From NCBI GenBank assembly GCA_017308575.1, contig JAFKEQ010000002.1:436832-500831 (forward strand): a stretch of 64,000 nt of DNA, given 5' to 3'. Shown one piece after another: positions 7,662 through 17,106 of the stretch. The notes below the pieces were generated by a model. The model made no database searches and had not been told where the DNA came from. It was given only the letters and a program-made list of their open reading frames with translations. Position 1 is the stretch's first letter, and each line of letters begins with the position of its first letter. The position numbers were made by a program, and so were the translations under genes. Source of the stretch: Afipia sp. (GTDB lineage Bacteria; Pseudomonadota; Alphaproteobacteria; Rhizobiales; Xanthobacteraceae).

Positions 7662-8651
7662 TCAGTTTCGTGGCACCGCCGCGCGCCGCAACCGGTCGTT
7701 GATGGCTTCTCCGAGCCCCTCTTCGGGAATTGCCATCACGGCGATGGCGCGCACGCCGTCGGCATCGAGAGCGCGAAGATAGCCGAAAAGATGGGTGGCG
7801 GCTTCGACGAGGTCGCCGGTCTCCGACAGATTCATGATGGTGGCTCCGCCGGAGCCGGAAATTGTCTGCGGCCCAAAGGCGAGCAGCGCTTCGCCGGCCT
7901 CCAGATGCTGTGCATTGAGCCGCACGGACGCGTGCGGTGCGTAGTGCGACGCCAGCATGCCGGGGGCCAGCGGATGCGCGTCGCCGGGGTCCGTCTCGTG
8001 ATGCGGTAAGCGCGCGAGCTTCTCGCCCAGCACGCGCTCGATGTCCTCGCGGGGAAGTCCGCCGGGGCGCAGCAGCATCGGCGTCTCGAAGCAGCCGACG
8101 ATGGTGGATTCGACGCCGACCGAGACCGGGCCGCCATCCACGATCAGATCGATGCGGCCTTCAAGGTCGCCGAGGACATGCGCGGCGGTGGTCGGGGAGA
8201 CGTGGCCCGAAATGTTGGCCGATGGGGCGACCACGGGCTTGCCGAAGGTCCGCAGGATGTCTTGCGCGACAGGATGCGCGGGCACGCGGACGGCGATGGT
8301 TTCCAGACCGGCGGTGGCCAGATCGGAGACCGGGCAATCGGGTGTCTTGGGTAGCACCAGGGTCAGCGGGCCCGGCCAGAAGGCTTCCGCAAGCCTGCGG
8401 CTCCTGTCGTCGAAGCGTGCGATCCGCCTGGCGGCCTGCAAATCGGTGACATGGGAAATCAGCGGGTTGAAGGATGGCCGCCCCTTCGCCTCGTAAAGCC
8501 GTGCGACGGCCCGCGCGTTGGTGGCGTCTGCGCCGAGGCCGTAGACTGTTTCTGTGGGAAACGCGACCAGCCCGCCGTCCGCGAGATGACGGGCAGCGGT
8601 CTCAGCCCCGTCAGTGGCGGCGACAAGTGCCGTATTCAGGCCAGATTTCAT
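7662..8651 (-). CDS. tsaC: L-threonylcarbamoyladenylate synthase (Sua5 type)
   Basis: Makes threonylcarbamoyl-AMP from Thr, bicarbonate and ATP for the t6A37 modification of ANN-decoding tRNAs. The 329-residue product has the YrdC domain (about 15-205) with FPTETVYGLGADA, KGRPSFNPLI, and the SANISGHVSPT motif. A C-terminal Sua5 domain (about 215-329) begins at ATPGMLASHYAP-like residues LAPGMLASHYAPHAS, making it the long Sua5 type rather than short TsaC. It is first in a four-gene minus-strand operon. Start ATG at 8651. Confidence 0.95.
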   Translation of the reverse strand: MKSGLNTALVAATDGAETAARHLADGGLVAFPTETVYGLGADATNARAVARLYEAKGRPSFNPLISHVTDLQAARRIARFDDRSRRLAEAFWPGPLTLVLPKTPDCPVSDLATAGLETIAVRVPAHPVAQDILRTFGKPVVAPSANISGHVSPTTAAHVLGDLEGRIDLIVDGGPVSVGVESTIVGCFETPMLLRPGGLPREDIERVLGEKLARLPHHETDPGDAHPLAPGMLASHYAPHASVRLNAQHLEAGEALLAFGPQTISGSGGATIMNLSETGDLVEAATHLFGYLRALDADGVRAIAVMAIPEEGLGEAINDRLRRAAVPRN

Positions 8652-8749
8652 CGTGGAGGTCTATCCGAGGGGCCGAGGCGGTGGATTGGGAAGACCTTTA
8701 TACAGCTTCTTGCGGTTCGCGAGAGTGGACGCTATACCGGCGCCCACGT

Positions 8750-8826
8750 CGGAGTATAGCGCAGCCCGGTAGCGCACCTGCTTCGGGAGCAGGGGGTCGC
8801 AGGTTCAAATCCTGCTACTCCGACCA
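8750..8826 (+). tRNA. tRNA-Pro (CGG)
   Basis: Cloverleaf of 77 nt including an encoded CCA end. Acceptor stem CGGAGTA pairs with TACTCCG, the D arm has AGCGCAGCCCGGTAGCGC, the anticodon loop TTCGGGA gives anticodon CGG, and the T arm is GCAGGTTCAAATCCTGC. It reads codon CCG. It sits between divergent tsaC and the convergent Bug-type gene. Confidence 0.97.
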
Positions 8827-8920
8827 TGATTTCAATGACTTATCATCCATATCCCGCCGCCGCGTCCGGATGTCGTTCGGACGGTCGGGCCTGTTTGCGG
8901 GATTTCAGACGCCGGTATTC

Positions 8921-8960
8921 AAAAAATCGCGGCGGCCATGCGACCGCCGCGATTTTTTTT
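8921..8960. terminator. Bidirectional rho-independent terminator
   Basis: ATCGCGGCGG, 8-nt loop, CCGCCGCGAT, flanked by an A6 run on the left and a T8 run on the right. It can end transcripts from tRNA-Pro (+) and from the Bug-family gene (-), whose stop is 22 bp away. Confidence 0.9.
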
Positions 8961-8982
8961 GCAAATATGCCGGGTGGTGCGA

Positions 8983-10005
8983 TCACATCGGATCGATGCC
9001 GAGCTTCTGGATGATGCCCGACCACTTGTCGGTTTCCGACGCTATGAACTTCTTCAGGTCGGCCGGGGCGAGAAGGGTGGGTTCGGCACCCTGCTCGGTA
9101 AACAGCGCGCGGACCTTCGGGTCCTTCAAGGCTTCCTCTGCCGCCGCGAACAGTTTTTCAACGATCGCCTTGTCGGTGTTGGCCGGCGCAAGCAGCGCCA
9201 GCCATGCGGCGCTCTCGTAGTTTTGCAGGCCTGCCTCGGCAGCCGTCGGCACGTCGGGAAGGGCGGTCATCCGCGTGCTGCTGGCAACAGCCAGAGCGCG
9301 AGCGTCCCCACTCTTGATCAGGCCAATCACGTTTGGGAGAAGCTGGAAACCGAGCGGCACCTGCCCGGCAATGAAGTCCGGGGTGTAACCGGCGATATTG
9401 CGATAGGGCACGTGGGTAAGTTCGGTGCCCGTGAGCTGTTCGAAATACGCGGCCGCCAGATGCTGCGAGGAACCGACACCGACCGTGCCGTAGTTTAGCT
9501 CCTTGGGATGCTTCTTGGCATAGTCGATCAATTCGCGCAGTGTTTTTGGCTGCAGCCTTGAATTGATCACGACGATATTCGGAAGCGAGGCGAACAGGCA
9601 GATGGGCTCAAAGTCTTTCTGCGGATCGTAGCCCAGTTGCTTGAAAAGAGCCTTGTTCGCGGCGAGTGGCCCCGAGGTGCTCATCACCAGGGTATAACCG
9701 TCGGGGGCTGCATGCGCTCCTGCTGCGGTGCCGATATTGCCTCCCGCGCCGGGGCGGTTGTCGACCACGAAGGACTGTCCAAGGGACGTGGCCATTCGGT
9801 TCAGCAGGATACGCGTGATGACGTCGCTGGCGCTGCCGCCGGCGAACGGGACATAGACCTGAATCGGACGATTTGGATAGTTCGCGCTTTGGGTATCTGC
9901 GGCCGCCGGCCCGGCTGCGGCAAACAGGGCCATCACGCAAAGCGAAAGCAGCCACTTTCCATAGGCGCGGATCTTGCCACTGAAAGGCTGGGGTGCGTTC
10001 GTCAC
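8983..10005 (-). CDS. Bug-family (TctC) tripartite tricarboxylate transporter substrate-binding protein
   Basis: Periplasmic solute-binding protein of 340 residues for a carboxylate-type ligand. The GTG start at 10005 is chosen because AGGAGG lies 8 bases before it; longer frames have no such site. A signal peptide follows (KWLLSLCVMALFAAAGPAAA). The mature protein has the family hallmarks YPNRPIQVYVPFAGGSASD, VDNRPGAGGNIG and DFEPICLF. No TctA/TctB membrane genes lie in the window, so it is an orphan receptor, as is common in this family. Confidence 0.92.
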   Translation of the reverse strand: MTNAPQPFSGKIRAYGKWLLSLCVMALFAAAGPAAADTQSANYPNRPIQVYVPFAGGSASDVITRILLNRMATSLGQSFVVDNRPGAGGNIGTAAGAHAAPDGYTLVMSTSGPLAANKALFKQLGYDPQKDFEPICLFASLPNIVVINSRLQPKTLRELIDYAKKHPKELNYGTVGVGSSQHLAAAYFEQLTGTELTHVPYRNIAGYTPDFIAGQVPLGFQLLPNVIGLIKSGDARALAVASSTRMTALPDVPTAAEAGLQNYESAAWLALLAPANTDKAIVEKLFAAAEEALKDPKVRALFTEQGAEPTLLAPADLKKFIASETDKWSGIIQKLGIDPM

Positions 10006-10143
10006 TCGATATTCCTCCTGAAACGATTTTCCCATCACGCTTTTTGCGTTTGGGGAAAACGTGTCAGGGAGGGCCCGCACCCGCCATGCGCACTGGCCTC
10101 AAAAACTACCAATGAGTCTCTTTTTGTGAGTTCGTCGAGCGCC

Positions 10144-10587
10144 TCAGCGTCCGCCGACCCTGGTCCAGTTTTCGCCGCCGCAAAGCGCCCCCGCGCAGCC
10201 CTCGACGCGCAGAGTCTGAGGGCCTGTCCACAGCACCTTGCCCTCGTAAACACCGCCGTCGTCAGCGTTATAGATCCGCCCCGACCATGTCCCCGGACCG
10301 CTGGGCACCATGCCGATGAACAGCTGCACGCCGATCATCGGGCGAGAGGCCAGCGAGGGATTCGGATTTTTGTCGTCGGTCTGCGGTTTTCCGGTCGCGC
10401 GATCGATCGGATCCCGCAGCCAAGCCACTTTTCCGCAAAGTGCGTGTCCGCAATGGCTGACGTGAATGCGCGCGTCGCCTTTTTCCGTCAGCCACAGGCC
10501 CGTCGGTGATCCTTCCTGTGCCCGCGCCAATGCGCTGCCGCCGATCGCGAGTGCAAGAACTAAAAAGAGCTTCAATTTTGAATTCAT
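10144..10587 (-). CDS. DUF2147 secreted protein
   Basis: A 147-residue protein with an N-terminal signal peptide (MNSKLKLFLVLALAIGGSALA) and a DUF2147 beta-barrel-like domain: SPTGLWLTEKGDARIHVS at the start, GRIYNADDGGVYEGK in the middle, LRVEGCAGALCGG at the end. Two Cys pairs (CGHALC and CAGALC) suggest periplasmic disulfides. The function of DUF2147 is unknown. It lies 138 bp upstream of the Bug-family gene, same strand, with no terminator visible between. Confidence 0.9.
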   Translation of the reverse strand: MNSKLKLFLVLALAIGGSALARAQEGSPTGLWLTEKGDARIHVSHCGHALCGKVAWLRDPIDRATGKPQTDDKNPNPSLASRPMIGVQLFIGMVPSGPGTWSGRIYNADDGGVYEGKVLWTGPQTLRVEGCAGALCGGENWTRVGGR

Positions 10588-10902
10588 CGTCCGCCTGTTG
10601 CCGCTCGGAATTCGTGTCTGCCTGACCCTATACAGGGCGACCCGTTATTCAAGCCGGAGCGCCGTTCGAACTGGTCAGTTTTGATGTGCTGTTACCTCAC
10701 GGACACCATCCGATGGGACAGACCGCCGCGAATGACGGTATCCAGACAGCGTTTGGAACTGATTCTCATCCGGGACCGCCCACGATAGAGGCACATTGGG
10801 CACATTGATCCGTGCCATCGATGTTGCTTTCCCGGCATTCTCTGGCACTTATACGCAGGCTCGATTCAAGCCAATCCGACACTTTTCATCCGTCCGGTCG
10901 AT
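10588..10902. other. Intergenic region, no gene seen
   Basis: A 315-bp gap between the divergent DUF2147 and antiporter genes. It must hold both promoters, but no -35/-10 pair, operator or repeat stands out clearly. No structured leader was recognised. Confidence 0.5.
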
Positions 10903-12630
10903 ATGCACCAGCTTATTGCCGACATTACCTTTTCGATCCTGTTTGCCTGGGTGCTCGGCCTTGCCGCGCATTTTTTCAGGCAACCGCTGATTCTCGCCTA
11001 TCTGGTGGCCGGATTTGTCATCGGCCCGTTCTGCATCGGCTGGGTGAAGTCGCAGGAATCGATCAGCACGATTTCGGAACTGGGCCTGATTTTCATGCTT
11101 TTCATGATCGGGCTCGAGATCGATCTGAAGAAGATTATCCGGGCCGGTAAAGTGATCCTGATTGCCGCGGGCGGGCAACTGATCGGCGGTTGCGTGATCG
11201 GTGTTGCCTTCTTCGTGGCCATCGGCCTGTCGCTGGGCGGCGGCGGTTTCGACGCGCTGTATCTGACCGTGGCCTGCGCGCTGTCCAGCACGGTGATCAT
11301 CGTCAAGGTGTTGTACGAGAAGCGCGAACTCGACACCCTGCCGGGGCGCATCACGCTCGGCGTGCTGGTGCTGCAGGATATCTTCGCGATCCTGTTTCTC
11401 GCGGTTCAGCCGAGCCTCACAGACCTGCAGATCAGCATCATCCTGATGTCGATCGGCCGCGTCGGCCTCTTGGTCGCGACCGCGATGATCCTCAGCCGCT
11501 TCGTGCTGCCGAAGATCTTTCACCAGATCGCGCGAAGCCCTGAACTGGTGATGCTCGGCGCGCTCGCGTGGTGCTTCCTGATCGGCGAAGTCGCCGAGCG
11601 GCTGCATCTGTCGCGCGAAATGGGATCGCTGGTGGCGGGCGTCTCGCTGTCGACATTCCCTTACGCGCTCGATGTGACGGCGAAGGTGACGACGCTGCGG
11701 GATTTCTTCATCACGCTGTTCTTCGTCGCGCTCGGCATGACGATCCCCGTGCCCAATTCGGCAACCATCGGGCTGGCGCTGGTGATCGCGGCGTTCACCG
11801 TCGTCAGTCGGGTCCTCACCACCTTCGTGCCGCTTTACCTGATGAAACAGGGGCTGCGGGCCAGCCTGCTGCCGGCGCTCAACCTGGCCCAGATCAGCGA
11901 GTTCTCGCTGGTCGTCATCCAGACCGGAATCGTCGCGGGCCACATCACTTCCGAAACGTCGAATGCGGTTTCGTTCGCGTTCGTGATCCTCGCCGTTCTT
12001 AGCACCTTCATCATCACCCAAAGCGATCCGATCACCAGATGGACGATCGGGCGCCTGAAACGGATCGGCCTGCGTGATCTTGATGATGCGCCGGGTGCCG
12101 AAGGCGACCATGGCGACGGACATGGCGCCGCCCGCCGGATCGTCATTCTGGGTTTCTTCCGCGCCGCGAGCGCGCTGCTCAGCGAGATCGAGCGGCAGAA
12201 TGCATCCCTGCTCGAGCAGATCAGCGTGGTAGATTTCAATCCCAATGTGTTCCGCACGCTCACTTCGCGCGGCATCCATGTCATTTACGGCGACATCAGC
12301 AACATCGACACCCTGATGCATGCCGGCGTCGGAAAGGCCGAGATCATTATCCTGAGCGTGCCGGACTCGCTGCTTAAGGGCGCGAATAACGAGAAGCTGG
12401 TCCGTCACGTCCGCTCGCTGAATCCGGATGCCAGGATCGTGTCGACTGCCGATCTGCTGGTCGACGTCAACGATCTCTATACGGCAGGGGCCGACTACGT
12501 CACCGTGACCCGCGTCACCGACGCCGCGGAACTCTACAAGGTCATCGAAGCCATCGATGCGGGCCTCATCGCCGACAAACGCGCCGAGATGGACCGGCTG
12601 CTGGGCGAGCGCCGGGAAGTCCTGCCGTAG
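10903..12630 (+). CDS. Monovalent cation:proton antiporter, CPA2 family, with RCK_N-like domain
   Basis: A 575-residue inner-membrane antiporter related to KefB/RosB/Ybal. About 12 transmembrane segments (residues 5-380) include LILAYLVAGFVIGP, the helix-breaking LGLIFMLFMIGLEIDL motif and the LAQISEFSLVV signature. A cytosolic Rossmann-type domain (about 405-540) follows with VVDFNPN and VIYGDISNIDTL. The nucleotide glycine motif is degenerate: LGFFRAAS stands where GxGxxG is expected, so NAD(H) control may be altered. There is no KefF/KefG partner next to it. The transported ion (K+ or Na+) is not decided by sequence. Confidence 0.92.
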   Translation: MHQLIADITFSILFAWVLGLAAHFFRQPLILAYLVAGFVIGPFCIGWVKSQESISTISELGLIFMLFMIGLEIDLKKIIRAGKVILIAAGGQLIGGCVIGVAFFVAIGLSLGGGGFDALYLTVACALSSTVIIVKVLYEKRELDTLPGRITLGVLVLQDIFAILFLAVQPSLTDLQISIILMSIGRVGLLVATAMILSRFVLPKIFHQIARSPELVMLGALAWCFLIGEVAERLHLSREMGSLVAGVSLSTFPYALDVTAKVTTLRDFFITLFFVALGMTIPVPNSATIGLALVIAAFTVVSRVLTTFVPLYLMKQGLRASLLPALNLAQISEFSLVVIQTGIVAGHITSETSNAVSFAFVILAVLSTFIITQSDPITRWTIGRLKRIGLRDLDDAPGAEGDHGDGHGAARRIVILGFFRAASALLSEIERQNASLLEQISVVDFNPNVFRTLTSRGIHVIYGDISNIDTLMHAGVGKAEIIILSVPDSLLKGANNEKLVRHVRSLNPDARIVSTADLLVDVNDLYTAGADYVTVTRVTDAAELYKVIEAIDAGLIADKRAEMDRLLGERREVLP

Positions 12631-12767
12631 GCCGGGTTCTTCCGGTCAATTCCGCATAGAGAAACGTTTCAAACGGCTGGCAGCCGGGTATCGGCCATGT
12701 GGAGAGGGCAGTTGCGCCCGTCCACGCCCTGCGCCATACGATCTGCGTCCCATTGAGAGATGATGCC

Positions 12768-13844
12768 ATGGCCCATTCCATTCCCGAAGTTCTGAAGGCT
12801 TTCGCCGCCGGTGAGATCGTGGTCGTCACCGACGACGACGATCGCGAGGGCGAGGGCGATCTGATCGTCGCGGCGACGCTCTGCACGGCAGAGAAGATGG
12901 CCTTCATCATTCGCCATACCTCGGGCATCGTCTGTGCGCCGATCACCGCGGACAACGCCCGGCGTCTGCGCCTTGACCCGATGGTCGCCCACAACGACTC
13001 CAATCACACTACGGCCTTCACGGTGTCGATCGACTACAAACCGGGGATGACCACCGGGATTTCCGCCGAGGAGCGCACGGTCTGCTGTCGCGCCCTGGCC
13101 AATCCCAATGCGGGCGCCAGCGACTTCGCGCGGCCCGGTCATATCTTCCCGCTGATCGCGCGCGACGGCGGCGTGTTGCTGCGCTCGGGCCACACCGAGG
13201 CCGCGGTCGATCTTTGCAAGCTGTGCGACCTGCCGCCGGTGGGCGTCATCAGCGAGTTGATGAACGACGACGGCACGGTGATGAAGGGCGAGCAGGTGGT
13301 GCAGTTCGCCGCCAGGCATAACCTCAAGCATGTCACCATCGCCGACATGATCGCGTACCGTCAGGCCCGCGAAAAGCTGATCGAACGGGTTTCGACTTTC
13401 ACCGTGGACAGCCCGATCGGGCAGCTCGACGGCTATGCATATCGCTCTCCGTTCGATCCGGTCTATCACGTCGCCTTTGTCTACAAGGGCGTCGGCAACG
13501 GACAGAATGTGCTGACCCGCTTTCACAAGCCGAACATCGTGAAGGATATTTTCTTCGGATCGGGTCGCGTGCAGGCGGCGCTCGAGCACTTCAAGAAGAA
13601 CGGCAGCGGCGTGCTGGTCTATCTGCGTGATGGCGCGGCGGGCGTTCCGGTGGCGCCGATCGCCGACGATCATTCGGCGGAAGCCGATCGTCATCGGCAG
13701 TGGCGCGAAGTCGGTGTCGGCGCGCAGATTTTGCGCGATCTCGGGGTGACGTCGATCCGTCACCTCACATCGTCGGCGCACGATTACAAGGGTCTCTCAG
13801 GTTTCGGCATCGAAATCGTCGCCAACGAGCCCTTCGAAAGTTAA
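12768..13844 (+). CDS. ribB: 3,4-dihydroxy-2-butanone-4-phosphate synthase with decayed GTP cyclohydrolase II domain
   Basis: Converts ribulose 5-phosphate to DHBP in riboflavin synthesis. The 358-residue product has an intact RibB domain (1-205) with DDDDREGEGDL, the RPGHIFPL motif and SGHTEAAVDL. The C-terminal half (about 210-358) aligns with RibA, but the zinc-binding Cys triad and the GDVFGSxRCDC region are gone (sequence runs PVYHVAFVYKG), so GTP cyclohydrolase II activity is not expected. This RibB-plus-remnant form is known in alphaproteobacteria. The start is ATG 12768 (GAGAG before it). No FMN riboswitch is visible in the 137-bp leader. Confidence 0.93.
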   Translation: MAHSIPEVLKAFAAGEIVVVTDDDDREGEGDLIVAATLCTAEKMAFIIRHTSGIVCAPITADNARRLRLDPMVAHNDSNHTTAFTVSIDYKPGMTTGISAEERTVCCRALANPNAGASDFARPGHIFPLIARDGGVLLRSGHTEAAVDLCKLCDLPPVGVISELMNDDGTVMKGEQVVQFAARHNLKHVTIADMIAYRQAREKLIERVSTFTVDSPIGQLDGYAYRSPFDPVYHVAFVYKGVGNGQNVLTRFHKPNIVKDIFFGSGRVQAALEHFKKNGSGVLVYLRDGAAGVPVAPIADDHSAEADRHRQWREVGVGAQILRDLGVTSIRHLTSSAHDYKGLSGFGIEIVANEPFES

Positions 13845-13859
13845 ACTGTACGCCGGGAT

Positions 13860-13891
13860 GGGAACAGGTTTTGCCCTTGCAACCTGATCCC
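13860..13891 (+). other. Hairpin after ribB
   Basis: GGGAACAGGTT, 10-nt loop, AACCTGATCCC. The stem has one mismatch and no T tract follows, so termination is possible but not clear. It lies 16 bp after the ribB stop and 52 bp before gcdH. Confidence 0.3.
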
Positions 13892-13943
13892 GACGATCTA
13901 TCGTGATTTCATAAAAGCAGAGATGAGCTGAAAGGATTTTGTC

Positions 13944-15158
13944 ATGAGTGTTCGTCCGCAGACGAAGGACAAGCCCGCCAAGGCGACGTTCCAGTGGGAC
14001 GATCCGTTCCTGCTCGACGACCAGTTGACCGAGGACGAGCGCATGATCCGCGACACCGCGCGCGCCTATGCTCAGGAGAAGCTGCTGCCGCGTGTGACGC
14101 AGGCTTACATCGAAGAGAAGACCGACCGCGAGATCTTCAACGAGATGGGCGAGCTCGGTCTGATCGGCGTGACGCTGCCGGAAGAATATGGCTGCGCCAA
14201 CGCGAGCTATGTCGCTTACGGCCTTGTCGCGCGCGAGATCGAGCGGGTCGATTCCGGCTACCGCTCCATGAACAGCGTGCAGTCGTCGCTAGTGATGTAT
14301 CCGATCTACGCCTATGGCGACGAGAGCCAGCGCAAGAAGTATCTGCCCAAGCTCGCCACCGGCGAATGGGTCGGCTGTTTCGGTCTGACCGAGCCGGATG
14401 CCGGCTCCGATCCGGACGGCATGAAGACTCGCGCCGAGAAGGTGGCCGACGGCTATCGCATCACCGGCTCGAAGATGTGGATTTCCAACGCGCCGATCGC
14501 CGACGTGTTCGTGGTGTGGGCGAAGTCCGCCGCGCACGACAACAAGGTGCGCGGCTTCATTCTTGAGAAAGGCATGAAGGGCCTGTCCGCGCCGAAGATC
14601 GGCGGCAAGCTGTCGCTGCGCGCCTCGATCACTGGCGAAGTTGTGATGGACGGCGTGGTGGTGCCGGAGAGTGCGCTGCTGCCGAACGTCTCGGGGCTCG
14701 CCGGTCCGTTCGGCTGCCTCAATCGCGCGCGCTACGGCATCTCGTGGGGCGCGATGGGCGCGGCGGAAGACTGCTTCTCGCGCGCGCGTCAATACGTGCT
14801 CGACCGCAAGCAGTTCGGCCGTCCGCTGGCCGCGACCCAGCTCGTGCAGAAGAAACTGGCCGACATGGAAACCGAAATCGCGCTCGGCCTGCAGGGCTCG
14901 CTGCGCGTCGGTCGCCTGATGGATGAAGGCAATATGGCGCCGGAGATGATCTCGATCGTCAAGCGTAACAACTGCGGCAAGGCGCTCGACATCGCGCGTC
15001 TCGCGCGCGACATGCACGGCGGCAACGGCATCTCCAGCGAGTATCATGTGATGCGCCATGCGCAGAACCTTGAAACCGTGAACACCTATGAGGGCACTCA
15101 CGACGTGCACGCCCTCATCCTCGGCCGTGCCATCACCGGCATTCAGGCGTTCTCGTAA
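13944..15158 (+). CDS. gcdH: Glutaryl-CoA dehydrogenase
   Basis: FAD enzyme that oxidises and decarboxylates glutaryl-CoA to crotonyl-CoA in lysine, tryptophan and hydroxylysine breakdown. The 404-residue product has [16 protein letters not shown] (FAD site), the [15 protein letters not shown] helix, [14 protein letters not shown], and the catalytic Glu in [10 protein letters not shown] near 384. [14 protein letters not shown] supplies the substrate-carboxylate Arg, which separates GCDH from other acyl-CoA dehydrogenases. The ATG at 13944 follows AAAGGA. Together with the downstream hydrolase (27 bp away) it may form a catabolic pair. Confidence 0.95.
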   Translation: MSVRPQTKDKPAKATFQWDDPFLLDDQLTEDERMIRDTARAYAQEKLLPRVTQAYIEEKTDREIFNEMGELGLIGVTLPEEYGCANASYVAYGLVAREIERVDSGYRSMNSVQSSLVMYPIYAYGDESQRKKYLPKLATGEWVGCFGLTEPDAGSDPDGMKTRAEKVADGYRITGSKMWISNAPIADVFVVWAKSAAHDNKVRGFILEKGMKGLSAPKIGGKLSLRASITGEVVMDGVVVPESALLPNVSGLAGPFGCLNRARYGISWGAMGAAEDCFSRARQYVLDRKQFGRPLAATQLVQKKLADMETEIALGLQGSLRVGRLMDEGNMAPEMISIVKRNNCGKALDIARLARDMHGGNGISSEYHVMRHAQNLETVNTYEGTHDVHALILGRAITGIQAFS

Positions 15159-15185
15159 GCGCCCGAGCGGACGAAGGGTTCAGTT

Positions 15186-16115
15186 GTGAGTGATAACGAC
15201 GACATTCCGTTCAACCGGGATTTTCCGCTCGTGCCCGGTGTCGTGGAAGAAGTGGTTCCCGGCGTGCGTCGGGTGTTGTGCAACAACCCGAGTCCGTTCA
15301 CGTTCACCGGGTCGATCACTTACGTCGTCGGCAACGGCAATGTTGCGATCATCGATCCGGGACCGGACGATGAGGTTCATGTGCAGGCCGTGCTTGATGC
15401 GGTCCGCGGCGAAACCGTCACCCACGTTTTCGTCACGCACACCCATCGCGATCACTCGCCGGGAACGGCGCGGCTCAAGGCCGCGACCGGTGCGACTGTG
15501 TACGCGGAAGGTCCGCACCGTGCCTCGCGTCCCGCTTACGCGAGCGAAACCCGCACCACCGAATCCGGCGGTGACTGGGATTTCAGGCCGGACGTGACGT
15601 TGAAGGATGGCGACGTCGTGACGGGCGACGGATGGCGGCTCGAGGCGATCTGGACGCCGGGGCATACGGCAAACCACATGGCGTTCGCATGGCCCGAGCG
15701 CAAGCTGATGTTCATCGGCGATCACGTCATGGGCTGGTCTACATCCATCGTGGTGCCTCCGGATGGATCGATGGTCGATTACATGGCGTCACTCGAAAAG
15801 CTGACCCGCCGCGAGGAGCAGCTTTATCTATCGGGTCATGGTCCCGAGATTCCCGATGCCGTGCGCTTCGTGAAGTTTCTGATGCGCCATCGCAAGGCGC
15901 GCGAAGCGTCGATTCTGCACCGGCTGGCCAAGGGTGAAGCGGACATTCCGACCATCGTGCGGGCGAGCTATATTGGCATCGATCCGCGGCTGGTCAGTGC
16001 GGCGGGATATTCCGTGCTGGCGCACCTTGAGGATCTTGTCGCGCGCAATGTCGTTGCGACCGACGGAGACCCGACCATCGACGGCGTCTACCGCTTGGCG
16101 GGGCCTTTGGCCTGA
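15186..16115 (+). CDS. Metallo-beta-lactamase-fold hydrolase (LACTB2-like)
   Basis: A 309-residue hydrolase with GTG start at 15186. The HxHxDH zinc motif is present as THTHRDHSPG at about 82-91; further ligands are GHTANHMAF and GDHVMGW. A C-terminal winged-helix-like segment (about 235-300, HRKAREASILHRLAKG...) is typical of the LACTB2/glyoxalase-II-related subgroup acting on nucleic acids or small thioesters. It is probably co-transcribed with gcdH. Its 3' end overlaps the convergent DUF1499 gene by 28 bp. The natural substrate is unknown. Confidence 0.88.
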   Translation: MSDNDDIPFNRDFPLVPGVVEEVVPGVRRVLCNNPSPFTFTGSITYVVGNGNVAIIDPGPDDEVHVQAVLDAVRGETVTHVFVTHTHRDHSPGTARLKAATGATVYAEGPHRASRPAYASETRTTESGGDWDFRPDVTLKDGDVVTGDGWRLEAIWTPGHTANHMAFAWPERKLMFIGDHVMGWSTSIVVPPDGSMVDYMASLEKLTRREEQLYLSGHGPEIPDAVRFVKFLMRHRKAREASILHRLAKGEADIPTIVRASYIGIDPRLVSAAGYSVLAHLEDLVARNVVATDGDPTIDGVYRLAGPLA

Positions 16116-16936
16116 GGCTTGGCCGGCGTGATCAGCTTCTTCACCGGCTGATAATTGTCGACCACGGTGTTCAGATCTTCTGAGAATTTGAGGATACGAG
16201 CGGCATTGGAGCCGAGGTCGTGTTCGAAGTAGCGCGAAGATGAGCGCATATCGACGCGCGAACTGTCGCCGTCGGGTGCGATGCGGATCGAGACATCTTC
16301 ACGGAAACCCATCACCGGCGTGCGCGCCACAGCTTCGATGCGGCCGATGCGTTGCGGCGGCAGCGGCGGACGCTCGTCGATGACCAGCCACTTGTGCCGG
16401 TTCACGAGGCGCAGCGACATCTCATAGGCGGTCTGCACCGGCACATCGATGTTGATCGGCTCGATATCGGGATAGGCGCTGCGCTGCTGCTCGGCCGAAT
16501 AGAGACCGGCATAGACGGCGGGGTTCGCCCCGTCGCCGGTGCGCAGCCGCGCCAGCGCTTCGAAGCGCGGCGGATCGATGGGATCGGTGGTTATGTCGTG
16601 GATGGCGGGCAGCGTGCGGTATTTGACGGCGAGATAGCCCGGATACGCCAGGATCGCCGCGTCGATCAGGAACGCCAGCAGGATCCGGCTCATGCCGCGC
16701 GAGCCGTTCTGCCAGATCGCGGCAAAGGCCGCGAGGCCGACCAGGATCGACAGGCCCGCGCAAGCGAGGGCGCCGAAGAACGACGTCAACGCCGGTTTGA
16801 AATCCAGGAATCCGAACCGGACGATGGCGACGGACACCACGGTCGCGAGCAGGGAAAACACCGCGAGGCGGCGGGACCACGACGCAAGCGCGGAGACGGG
16901 CTCCATCTGGTAGGCGGCGGCGATCCGGCGGGCCAT
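16088..16936 (-). CDS. DUF1499 membrane protein
   Basis: A 282-residue inner-membrane protein. Three hydrophobic segments lie in the first 125 residues (VFSLLATVVSVAIV, FGALACAGLSILVGLAAFAA, ILLAFLIDAAILAYPGYLA). The DUF1499 domain (about 135-265) follows, with DITTDPIDPPRF and the VDMRSSSRYFEHDLGSNA signature. The role of DUF1499 is unknown; fused membrane N-termini of this kind are usual in Rhizobiales. It is tail-to-tail with the metallo-hydrolase gene, overlapping 28 bp. Confidence 0.9.
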   Translation of the reverse strand: MARRIAAAYQMEPVSALASWSRRLAVFSLLATVVSVAIVRFGFLDFKPALTSFFGALACAGLSILVGLAAFAAIWQNGSRGMSRILLAFLIDAAILAYPGYLAVKYRTLPAIHDITTDPIDPPRFEALARLRTGDGANPAVYAGLYSAEQQRSAYPDIEPINIDVPVQTAYEMSLRLVNRHKWLVIDERPPLPPQRIGRIEAVARTPVMGFREDVSIRIAPDGDSSRVDMRSSSRYFEHDLGSNAARILKFSEDLNTVVDNYQPVKKLITPAKPQAKGPAKR

Positions 16937-17053
16937 GTGTTCGTGAATCCGTTCCTTGCGCTGTTAAGCGGCGCGCGGGTCGATTAGCGCATTTTCGGGG
17001 CCGGTGGGAAGCTGTTCGCTGCGGAATTAAGGCTTTCGTCTTGCCCAAAACGA

Positions 17054-17081
17054 GAATGCCCGGCCATGAAGCCGGGCATTC
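17054..17081 (-). terminator. Terminator downstream of the acyl-CoA ligase gene
   Basis: GAATGCCCGGC, 6-nt loop, GCCGGGCATTC: a perfect 11-bp stem. Read on the minus strand it is followed by TCTCGTTTT, a weak T tract. It lies 26 bp past the ligase stop. Confidence 0.7.
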
Positions 17082-17106
17082 CGAAGCATGGCTGAACCGA
17101 TACCGG

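Noticed and set aside
12631..12767. FMN riboswitch before ribB
   Set aside because: The conserved FMN-element blocks are absent; only short stems occur in this 137-bp leader.
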